Source of the DNA: Cellulomonas sp. SLBN-39 | GTDB lineage: Bacteria > Actinomycetota > Actinomycetes > Actinomycetales > Cellulomonadaceae | Direction of reading: 5' to 3' | NCBI RefSeq assembly: GCF_006715865.1 | Contig: NZ_VFOA01000001.1 | Coordinates: 3,844,001 to 3,908,000, forward strand | DNA: 64,000 nt | Shown here: positions 1-7,600 of the stretch, piece after piece | How the letters are laid out: each line of letters begins with the position of its first letter | Position numbering within the stretch: position 1 is the stretch's first letter | Translations under genes and position numbers: made by a program | The notes under the pieces: model-generated | Seen by the model: only the letters and a program-made list of their open reading frames with translations | The model's database searches: none | Told to the model about the DNA's origin: nothing

Positions 1-717
1 CGCACCGTCACCGTCGAGATCTGGTCCGACGTCGCGTGCCCCTGGTGCTTCATCGGCAAGCGACGCTTCGCCACCGCCCTGGCCGGGTTCGAGCACCGCG
101 CCCACGTCGAGGTGGTCTGGCGCTCCTACCAGCTCTCCCCCGACACCCCCGCCGGGCCGGGGCGCCCCGAGATCGACGCGCTCGTCGAGATGAAGGGCAT
201 GCCGCGGGAGCAGGTCGAGCAGATGTTCGCCCACGTGACCGACGTCGCCGCCGGCGACGGGCTGCGGTACGACTTCGCCCGCACGCTCGCGTTCAACACC
301 TTCGACGCGCACCGCCTGCTGCACCTGGCGGCACGCGTCGGCGGTGCCGAGCTGACCGAGCGGACCACGGAGGCGCTGTTCTCCGCCCACTTCGAGCAGG
401 GCGTCGACCTGGGCGCGCCCGGGGCTCTCGTCACGATCGCCGCCGGTGCCGGGTTCGGGGCGCACGGCTGGGACGACGCGCGGGTCGCCGAGGCGCTCGC
501 GTCCGACGCCGAGGCCGACGCCGTGCGCGCCGACCTGCGCACCGCGCGCGAGCTCGGTATCACCGGCGTGCCGTTCTTCGTCGTCGACCGGCGCTACGCC
601 GTCTCGGGCGCGCAGCCGGCCGAGGTGCTCGCCCAGCTCCTCGACGCCGGCTGGCGCGAGGCCAACCCCCTCGTCCCGGCCACGGCGGCCGACGCCTGCA
701 CCGACGACGGCTGCTGA
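1..717 (+). CDS. DsbA/FrnE family thiol oxidoreductase (5' end outside window)
   Basis: Thioredoxin-fold oxidoreductase of the FrnE/DsbA type, expected to work in the cytoplasm on dithiols or glutathione-like adducts. The reading frame is open from base 1, so the true start lies just outside; 238 codons are visible, close to a full-length family member. The redox motif CPWC is at visible residues 13-16 right after a beta strand (VEIWSDVA), and the cis-proline loop GVPFFVVD is near residues 189-196. There is no signal peptide at the visible N terminus, which supports a cytoplasmic FrnE-like protein and not a periplasmic DsbA. The C terminus ends with cysteines (DACTDDGC). The physiological substrate is unknown. 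Confidence 0.9.
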   Translation, partial: RTVTVEIWSDVACPWCFIGKRRFATALAGFEHRAHVEVVWRSYQLSPDTPAGPGRPEIDALVEMKGMPREQVEQMFAHVTDVAAGDGLRYDFARTLAFNTFDAHRLLHLAARVGGAELTERTTEALFSAHFEQGVDLGAPGALVTIAAGAGFGAHGWDDARVAEALASDAEADAVRADLRTARELGITGVPFFVVDRRYAVSGAQPAEVLAQLLDAGWREANPLVPATAADACTDDGC

Positions 718-738
718 CCGCGCCGGACGCCCGGGGGC

Positions 739-1245
739 TCAGCGCGCCGCGCGCAGGACCGCCTCGCGCTCGCCGTCGCTGAGCACCCCGGCGAACGGGG
801 CGTGGCCGCGCATCTCGCGGGCGCGCTGCGTCGGGGACGTCAGGAGCGTCAGCACGGCGTCGAGCGGACCGTCGAGAGCCTTCTCCCACCCGGCGAGCAC
901 CCGGGCCGCCTGCCCGCGCGGGTGCCGCTCCTGCAGCGCGCGCAGGTTGTCGCGCGCCAGCTCGAGCGTCGGGCCCGGGTAGACCGCGAGCTTGCCCGCG
1001 ACCGCGACCGCGAGGAGCCAGGTGCGGCGCTGCTCGGCGGACATGCGGGCCGAGCCCCACCGCACCCGCTCGACCTCCGCGCGGCGGATCCGCCGGTGCG
1101 AGCCCGTCGTGACGTACTCCAGGTCACCCCGGTCGCACAGGTCGACGACGTGCTGGCGGGAGACGCCCAGGAGCTTCGCCACCTCGCCGGTGGTGAGGAG
1201 GGTGTCCTCCTCGGTCATCAGCTCGTCCGAGACACCCGTGCGCAC
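739..1245 (-). CDS. excisionase/MerR-like helix-turn-helix protein
   Basis: A 168-residue protein with one N-terminal winged helix-turn-helix of the excisionase/MerR type (about residues 16-60: LLTTGEVAKLLGVSRQHV, then a Thr-Gly-Ser-His-Arg-Arg wing). The remaining 100 residues are helical and carry no domain I can name. Proteins of this layout occur as antitoxins or small regulators, but no toxin gene (PIN, Fic, RelE) lies next to it, so that role is not supported here. The GTG start at 1245 was chosen because a TACGGT -10 element lies 6 bases upstream, the leaderless pattern seen repeatedly in this window. ATG 1218 is an alternative with only a weak ribosome site. DNA binding is likely; the target is unknown. 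Confidence 0.75.
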   Translation of the reverse strand: MRTGVSDELMTEEDTLLTTGEVAKLLGVSRQHVVDLCDRGDLEYVTTGSHRRIRRAEVERVRWGSARMSAEQRRTWLLAVAVAGKLAVYPGPTLELARDNLRALQERHPRGQAARVLAGWEKALDGPLDAVLTLLTSPTQRAREMRGHAPFAGVLSDGEREAVLRAAR

Positions 1246-1251
1246 CCCTGC

Positions 1252-1257
1252 ACCGTA
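1252..1257 (-). promoter_or_regulatory. -10 element, leaderless promoter of the HTH gene
   Basis: TACGGT on the minus strand, 6 bases before the GTG at 1245, so transcription would start at the start codon. Confidence 0.45.
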
Positions 1258-1260
1258 CTC

Positions 1261-1298
1261 GACACCAGCACCACCACCCGCCAGGCGCTCCTGGTGTC
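1261..1298 (-). terminator. possible terminator of the thi operon
   Basis: An 8-bp perfect stem (GACACCAG / CTGGTGTC) with a 22-base loop, 14 bases after the thiD/tenA stop. No T tract follows. Weak evidence. Confidence 0.3.
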
Positions 1299-1311
1299 TG
1301 TGGCGTCTGCG

Positions 1312-2817
1312 TCACCCTCCCGCGGCGGCCACGGCGGGCCGCCGCGCCCGGGCCGGGCCGACGTCGACCTGGTCGAAGAACGCGACCTCGTGCTCGCACG
1401 ACGTCACGAACGCCGCCAGCATCCGCGCCCGCTCCCCCGCACCGACCTCCCGCGCCGCCTCGTCCGTCAGCCGACGGGCCTCGTCCGCGAGCGCCGCGAA
1501 GCCCGGGTCGCCGTACGTGCCCACCCAGTCGCCGAACGGGTGGGCGGCCAGGTCGCCCGCACGCGCCAGGATGCGCGCGCCGACGTCCGCGTACAGCCAG
1601 TAGCACGGCAGGACCGCGGCCAGCACCTGCGCGTAGGAGCCGTGCGCGCCGACGCCCGCGAGGTGGTCGACGTACGCGCGCGTCACCGCCGACGCCCCGG
1701 ACCGGTGCACGCGGTCCGACCGGCCCAGCCGGTCGCGGTGCAGCTGCGCCTCGACGTCGAGGCACCCGGCGGCCCCCCGCGCGAAGAACGCCTGCCCGAC
1801 CGGGTCGGGGGCCAGCTCGCTCGCCCGCGCCAGCACCCGGGCGTAGACGCCCAGGTACAGCGCGTCCTGGTGCAGGTAGGCCTCGAACGCGTCCGTCGGG
1901 AGGGTCCCGTCCGCGAGCGCCCGCACGAACGGCAGGGCGTCGCACGCCGCCCGCAGGTCCGCCACCGCGTCCCACGCCTCCACGCTGAACGCCGGCGCCC
2001 CGAGGGTCGGCACGTGGTGCAGGTGGTCGACCGGCCCGCGCCCCGAGCCGACCCGCAGCGCCTCCCCCGCCGCGATCGCCCCCGTGAGCCACTCCTTGGC
2101 GTCGCGGGCCGCGCTGACCCAGTCCGGGCGCCGGGGACGCAGCGCCGCCACCGCCGCCGACAGCGAGCACCCCGTCCCGTGCGTGCTGGTCGTCGCGACC
2201 CGGGCTGCCTCGAGCTCGACGACGGTGCGCGCGTCGACCACGGCGTCCGGGCTGACGTCGTCGTCGAGGTGACCGCCCTTGAGCAGCACCGTCACGTCCG
2301 CGGACCGGGCGAGCCGGCGCGCCTGGTCCACGGCCGCGCCCCACGACGGGGCTCGTGGCTCGTCGAGCAGCACGCCGAGCTCGGGCAGGTTGGGCGTGAC
2401 CAGGTCCGCCTGCGCGACGAGCGCGCGCACCGCCTGCTCGGCCCCCGCGTCCAGGAGCCGGTCGCCGCTGGTCGCGACCATCACCGGGTCCAGGACCACG
2501 ACCGGCGGGCGCGTGCGGCGCAGCCACGAGGCGACCTCCTCGACGACGTCACGCGTGCCGAGCATGCCGAGCTTGACGGCGTCGACCGTGACGTCGTCAC
2601 CCACGGCGTCGAGCTGCGCCCGCAGGAACGCCACGTCCGGCACGTGCACCGCCCGCACGCCGTGCGTGTTCTGCGCGACGAGGGCGGTGACGACGGCCAT
2701 GCCGTACGCACCGTGCGCGGCGAACGACTTCAGGTCCGCCTGGACGCCCGCGCCGCCGGTCGGGTCGGTCCCGGCGACGGACAGCGCGCGCACCCGGCTG
2801 GGCCGGCGGGCGCTCAT
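1312..2817 (-). CDS. thiD: bifunctional HMP/HMP-P kinase and TenA (ThiD-TenA fusion)
   Basis: A 501-residue fusion for pyrimidine salvage in thiamin synthesis. Residues 1 to about 265 are ThiD, which phosphorylates hydroxymethylpyrimidine (HMP) and HMP phosphate. Seen here are the N-terminal SVAGTDPTGGAGVQAD loop and the anion-hole motif HGTGCS near residue 215. Residues about 280-490 are TenA-like (aminopyrimidine aminohydrolase family), with CYWLYADVG near 406 and SCEHEVAFFDQ near 472, positions where the family carries its catalytic Cys and Glu. The ATG at 2817 overlaps the thiE stop by 4 bases (ATGA), so translation is coupled. As last gene of the riboswitch operon it should be controlled by TPP. 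Whether the TenA part hydrolyses aminopyrimidine or thiamin itself cannot be told from sequence. Confidence 0.93.
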   Translation of the reverse strand: MSARRPSRVRALSVAGTDPTGGAGVQADLKSFAAHGAYGMAVVTALVAQNTHGVRAVHVPDVAFLRAQLDAVGDDVTVDAVKLGMLGTRDVVEEVASWLRRTRPPVVVLDPVMVATSGDRLLDAGAEQAVRALVAQADLVTPNLPELGVLLDEPRAPSWGAAVDQARRLARSADVTVLLKGGHLDDDVSPDAVVDARTVVELEAARVATTSTHGTGCSLSAAVAALRPRRPDWVSAARDAKEWLTGAIAAGEALRVGSGRGPVDHLHHVPTLGAPAFSVEAWDAVADLRAACDALPFVRALADGTLPTDAFEAYLHQDALYLGVYARVLARASELAPDPVGQAFFARGAAGCLDVEAQLHRDRLGRSDRVHRSGASAVTRAYVDHLAGVGAHGSYAQVLAAVLPCYWLYADVGARILARAGDLAAHPFGDWVGTYGDPGFAALADEARRLTDEAAREVGAGERARMLAAFVTSCEHEVAFFDQVDVGPARARRPAVAAAGG

Positions 2818-3527
2818 CGGGCCACCGCCGCACGCCCGGTGGACGACCGGTCGGCGCCGTCCGCACCCGGCGGCGGCGCCGCGGCGGACCAGGCGGCCAC
2901 CAGCGCCTGCGCGGCGGCACCCGGGTCCGGCGCACCGCACACCGCGCCGACCACGGCCATGGAGCGTGCACCCGTCGCCCGGACGGCGGGCGCGTCGTCG
3001 GCCGCGAGGCCGCCGATCGCGACCACCGGCAGCGACGAGGCCGCCACGGCCGCGGCCAGGCCGTCCAGGCCGAGCGCCGGGCCGGCGTCGGGCTTCGTCG
3101 CCGTCAGGCGGACAGGTCCGCTGCCGACGTAGTCCGCCGCGCCCGGCACGGCACGCACGTCCTGCGGCCGCGCCGCGGAGACGCCCACGACCGCGTCGGC
3201 GCCCAGGAGCGCCCGCACGTCGTCGACCGCCAGGTCGCCCTGCCCCACGTGCACGCCGTGGACGAGGGCGCCGCGCGCCCGGGCGGCCAGGGCCACGTCG
3301 ACCCGGTCGTCGACGACCAGCAGCGCCGGCCCGGCCAGGCGCAGCGCGTCGGCGACCGCGACCGTCACGGCGACCTGCTCGCGCACCGGCGCACGCTTGG
3401 CCCGCACCTGCACGGCCCCGACGCCCGCCACGACCGCGGCCCGTGCGACGTCGGCGGGGTGGTGGCCGGCCGACGCGCACACGTCGAGGTCGAGCACGAG
3501 GTAGATCCCCTCCGGCCCGCGGCTCAC
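2814..3527 (-). CDS. thiE: thiamine-phosphate synthase
   Basis: Joins HMP pyrophosphate with thiazole phosphate to make thiamin phosphate. 237 residues, a TIM barrel of usual size. Recognisable parts are the IYLVLDLDVC first strand, the RAKRAPVREQV loop, VHVGQGDL, and the substrate-binding stretch DYVGSGPVRLTATKPDAGP typical of ThiE. The GTG start at 3527 overlaps the thiM stop as GTGA, and the stop overlaps the thiD/tenA start as ATGA, making a tightly coupled three-gene unit. The C terminus adds a short Ala/Pro/Gly/Arg tail beyond the barrel. Confidence 0.95.
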   Translation of the reverse strand: MSRGPEGIYLVLDLDVCASAGHHPADVARAAVVAGVGAVQVRAKRAPVREQVAVTVAVADALRLAGPALLVVDDRVDVALAARARGALVHGVHVGQGDLAVDDVRALLGADAVVGVSAARPQDVRAVPGAADYVGSGPVRLTATKPDAGPALGLDGLAAAVAASSLPVVAIGGLAADDAPAVRATGARSMAVVGAVCGAPDPGAAAQALVAAWSAAAPPPGADGADRSSTGRAAVAR

Positions 3528-4360
3528 GCGGGCACCCCCACCGCGAGCTCGGCGCCCACGCGCGACGCGACGTCGTCGGCGCTCAGCAGGGACAGCTCGT
3601 CGAGCAGCGCCACGACGAACGACCCCGGACCCCGCGCGACCACCGCGGCCCGCTCGGCCGCGACCCCCAGCGCCGTCGACGCCCCGACCGCCGCCGCCAC
3701 GGGGTCCGTCACCGCGGCGAACGCCGCCGTGAGCCCGCCCAGCGCGCACCCCGCACCCGTGACGCGGGCGAGGAGAGGGTCACCGACCGCGAGCCGGAGC
3801 GCCACCGACCCGTCCGTGACGAGGTCGACGGGCCCCGACACGGCCACCGCACCGCCCGTGGCACCGGCCAGCGCCCGGGCCGCCGACGCCGCCGCCTCGA
3901 CGCGGTCGCGGGCGTCGACGCCGCGCCCGGACGACACCTCGCCCGCCAGCGCACGGACCTCGCTCGCGTTCCCCCGCACGACCGTCGGACGCTCCGCGAG
4001 GAGCCGGGCCGCGAGCCGCGTCCGGACCGACAGGACGCCGACCGCGACGGGGTCGAGCACCCACGGCACGCCCGCGCCGACCGCGGCCGCGACGGTCGCC
4101 TCGACGCACGCCCGCTGGTCGGGGCCCGGCGTGCCGAGGTTCACCAGGACCGCACCGGCGGACCCCGCGAGCTCCTCGGCCTCGCCCGGCACGGACGCCA
4201 TCGCGGGCGAGGCGCCGATCGCGAGGACCGCGTTGGCGACCAGGTTCGACGTCACCTCGTTGGTGACGCACTGCACGAGCGGGGTGCGGGCCCGCAGCGC
4301 GGTCAGCGCCGCGCCGGCGCGGGCGGCCAGGTCGTGGGAGGGCAGGACGGCAGACGTCAT
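3524..4360 (-). CDS. thiM: hydroxyethylthiazole kinase
   Basis: Phosphorylates hydroxyethylthiazole for thiamin salvage. 278 residues of the ribokinase fold: N-terminal PLVQCVTNEVTSNLVANA, the GNASEVRALAG motif, and the catalytic cysteine loop VTGAGCALGGLTAAF. The ATG at 4360 is preferred over the in-frame ATG at 4369 because the purine-rich AAGGG (4370-4374) lies 9 bases upstream, and because 4369 would sit inside the P1 stem of the riboswitch. First gene of thiM-thiE-thiD/tenA. With no thiC or thiG here, the local operon is for salvage; de novo genes may lie elsewhere. Confidence 0.95.
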   Translation of the reverse strand: MTSAVLPSHDLAARAGAALTALRARTPLVQCVTNEVTSNLVANAVLAIGASPAMASVPGEAEELAGSAGAVLVNLGTPGPDQRACVEATVAAAVGAGVPWVLDPVAVGVLSVRTRLAARLLAERPTVVRGNASEVRALAGEVSSGRGVDARDRVEAAASAARALAGATGGAVAVSGPVDLVTDGSVALRLAVGDPLLARVTGAGCALGGLTAAFAAVTDPVAAAVGASTALGVAAERAAVVARGPGSFVVALLDELSLLSADDVASRVGAELAVGVPA

Positions 4361-4364
4361 GGAG

Positions 4365-4443
4365 GACATCCCTTCGCTCGTGCTAACGAGATCAGGTTCG
4401 ACGGGTGTGATCTCAGCCCCCTCCGATGGGGGCACCCCGTGTC
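4365..4443 (-). promoter_or_regulatory. TPP riboswitch (THI element)
   Basis: Read on the minus strand, the segment holds the family's conserved blocks in order: CGGGGTGCC, GGCTGAGAT, ACCCGT, GAACCTGATC, then the closing AGGGA. P1 can form between GACA (4443-4440) and TGTC (4368-4365). The likely ribosome site AAGGG lies in the 3' part of the aptamer and P1 ends 4 bases before the thiM ATG. Binding of TPP should therefore hide the ribosome site directly, giving translational control without a separate expression platform. Aptamer identity is certain by motif; the mode of control is inferred. Confidence 0.95.
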
Positions 4444-4540
4444 GCGGACCAACCTAGCGGCCCCGTGGCCCGTCCCGCGGCCGGTCCGGGGACGGTCTCA
4501 CCGGTCGGACGCGGCGTCCACGTCCCGCCCCGTGCACGGC

Positions 4541-4572
4541 AGGAGGGACGGGCCGCCCGGCCCGTCCCTCCT
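4541..4572 (-). terminator. terminator after the nuclease/5'-nucleotidase gene
   Basis: A perfect 14-bp inverted repeat (AGGAGGGACGGGCC / its complement) with loop GCCC, 46 bases past the stop at 4618 and upstream of the TPP riboswitch. It has no U tract, as is usual in high-GC actinobacteria. It separates the nuclease gene from the thi operon. Confidence 0.75.
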
Positions 4573-4617
4573 GGTGGTGCTCCGTCCGTCACCCGCCGCA
4601 GCGGGCACCGGGTCGGG

Positions 4618-7600
4618 TCAGCGCACGCTCACCCGCACCGTGCGGCTCGTGCTGCCCTCGACGTTCGCCGCGTCGTCCGGCACGAACACCGCGGTCAGGC
4701 TGTGCGTGCCGCGGCCCAGGTCACGCGGGAGCGCGCCGATCGCGACCCCGAGCCGCACGTCGGCACGGGCCACGACCCGGGTGCCGTCGCGGAGCTCGAC
4801 GGTGCCGTCGGGCAGGCGACCGGTGTCCAGGCGGACCGTCGACACCCACAGCGAGGGCAGCCAGGACACCGGCGAGCCGGCGACGCTCAGCGTCGTGGCG
4901 GACCCGACCTTCTCGACCGTGACCGTCACCGGCGCGGACTGCGAGCCCGCGACCGTCGAGCTGCCCGCGTACCGCGCGACCACCTCGTAGGTGCCCGCCG
5001 GCGTGCTCGCGGGCAGCGTCAGACGAGCCTGACCGCGGCGCAGCGTCGCCGTCCCCAGCACCTCGTCGCCGGCGACGAACTCCACCGACCCCGCGGCCGG
5101 GACGTCGGCGACGACCCGCGCCGTGAGCTCGACGCGGCGGCCGAACGCCCCGTGGACCTGGCTGTCGGGCCGGGCCGTCAGGGTGGTCGTCGACGACGGC
5201 AGCCCCGCCTCCACGGTCAGCGGCAGACGGACCGTCGTGCCGCTCGGCTGCGCGACCAGCACGAGGGTGCGGGACCCGGCCGCCGTGCCCGCCGGGATCG
5301 TCACGTCGACGGTCCCCGACGCGTCGACGCCCGAACGGGTCAGGGTGACCTCCCCGAGGACCTCCTCGTCGAGCAGCACCTCGAGCGAGGTGTTCTCCGG
5401 TGCGCCCAGGCTCGTGAGGTTCAGGCCCGAGACCCCGAACGTGAGGTCCTGCCCGGCCTCGACCGACGCCGGCAGCTCGGGCACGCCGACGGCGCGCTCC
5501 GTGAAGTCCGGCGCGAGGTCGGGGTGGGCCTCGAGGTACGCGAACCACGCCTCCCGGTCGATCAGCCCCGAGTCGGCCGTCGCGTCGCCCTCGGTCAGGA
5601 TGCGGAAGTTGTCGCCGCCCTGCGCGAGGAACGAGTACGTCGCGATCCGGTACCCGGCAGCCGGGTCGACCGGCTCCCCGTCGACCGTGACCGACGTGAT
5701 GCGGTCGCCCAGCGGCCGCGACGCGTCGAACGTGTACGAGACGTTGTCCGACAGGCCGAGCTGCAGGTACGGCCGGCTCGGGATCGTGCCGTCCGCGTTG
5801 GTCTGCCACTGCTGCTCCAGCAGCGTGACGACCTGCTCACCCGTCAGCGTCGTCGTCCAGACGTTGTTGACGAACGGCTGGACGGCGTTCGCCTCTGCGA
5901 GGGTCACCACGCCGTCCGGGGCGTAGAACAGCTCCCCCCGCAGACCGCCGGGGTTCGCGACGCCGATCTGGGCGCCGCCGCGCTCGGCCGACGACGTGGC
6001 GTCGAGGAGCGCCTGGGCGACCGTGTTGCCCAGCGCCGACTCGCGGCTGCGGTCGTCGCGGCCGGTCGTGGGCAGCGGGCCGGAGCCGGTGTACACGCCG
6101 TCGACGTACGACCCGCCCGCGTACGCGGTCGTGACGTCCGCCTGCACCGAGCCGACCGGCTGCGACCCGACCTGGGCGGCGAACGCCAGGGCCGCGTCGA
6201 CGATCTGCTTGACCTCGGCGACCCGCGGGTACGCCGCGACCAGGTCCGCGTCGGCCGTGCCCGTGCGGGCGACGTTCTCCGCGGTCGAGGCCGTCACCTC
6301 GTCCGACTCGGGGTCGTACGTGAGGACGACCTTGCCGACGAACTCGCCGTACGAGCCCGTCTGCAGGACCGGGCGCGTGCGCCCCTCCTCGCCGGGCACG
6401 GGTGCCGACCACGCGTACTGCTTGTGGGTGTGGCCGGTGAAGATCGCGTCGACCTCGGCCGACGTGCCCGTGACGATGTCCGCGAACGCACCGCCCGCCG
6501 CGACCTCCTCCTCCAGGGTGGAGCCGTCGGGCGTCCCCGCCCCGGCCCCCTCGTGGTACTCCGCGACGATGACGTCGGCCTCGCCGTTGGCGGGGTCACC
6601 GTCCGTGAGCTGCGCCGCGACGCGGTTGACGGCCTCGACCGGGTCGCCGAAGTCCAGGTCCGCCACGCCGGCGGGCGTCACCAGCGACGGCGTCTCCTCG
6701 GTGACGGCGCCGATCACGGCGACCGTCACGCCCGCCATGTCCAGCAGCGCGTACTCGTCGAGCGCCGGCGTGGTCGTGCCCTTGGCGTAGACGTTGGCGC
6801 CCAGGTACGGGAACTGCGCGTTCTCGCCGCCGTCGACCACACGGTCCACGAGGTCGTCGAACCCACGGTCGAACTCGTGGTTGCCGACGGCCGACGCCGC
6901 CAGGTCCAGGGCGTTGAGGACGTCGATCGTCGGCTGGTCGTCCTGGACCGACGACGCGAAGACCGACGCGCCGATGTTGTCGCCGGCCGACAGGAACGCC
7001 GCCGCACCGCCGGCCGCCTCGGCGGCCGCGCGCTGCTGCTCGACCGTGCCCGCGACCTTGACGGTGTTCGCGTCGATCCGGCCGTGGAAGTCGTTGATGT
7101 TCAGCAGCGTCAGGTCGACCGGGCCGTCCTGCTCGCCCGCGGCCAGGCCCACCACGACGGGGTCGTGGTCGGACGAGCGGTACGGGTCGGGCGCGTGGAA
7201 CGACGTGCCGTGGTAGCCGAAACGGCTGTACTCCAGCGCGACCGACTCCCCGGAGTTGATCTCCCAGACGTCGGCACCCGTGGCCCGGGCCGCCGCCGCC
7301 TCGTTGAGCAGCACGTGGTCGAGCGACCCCGACAGCCCGCTGAACGAGTAGCTGTACTGCCCCGGCGCGAGCGTCTCGGCCGCGTCGACGTACCCGGCGT
7401 CGTAGAGCAGCTGCAGCGGGTCCTCGAACGTGTAGGAGTTGAAGTCGCCCACGAGCGCGACCGCCTCGGCGTCGCCCTGCACGGTCGGCACCCAGTCGCG
7501 CAGCGCCGTCGCCTGCCGGACCCGGGACTCGTTCGACGAGCCCTGGCCGTCACCGGCGTCCGCGTCGCCCGGCCACGGACCGGCCGAGCCCTTGGACTTG

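Noticed and set aside
739..1245. Toxin-antitoxin role for the helix-turn-helix gene
   Set aside because: No toxin-like partner on either side; neighbours are an oxidoreductase gene and the thi operon.
4391..4400. GGTTCGA-like block considered as a tRNA T-loop
   Set aside because: It is part of the conserved TPP aptamer, and no cloverleaf can be drawn around it.
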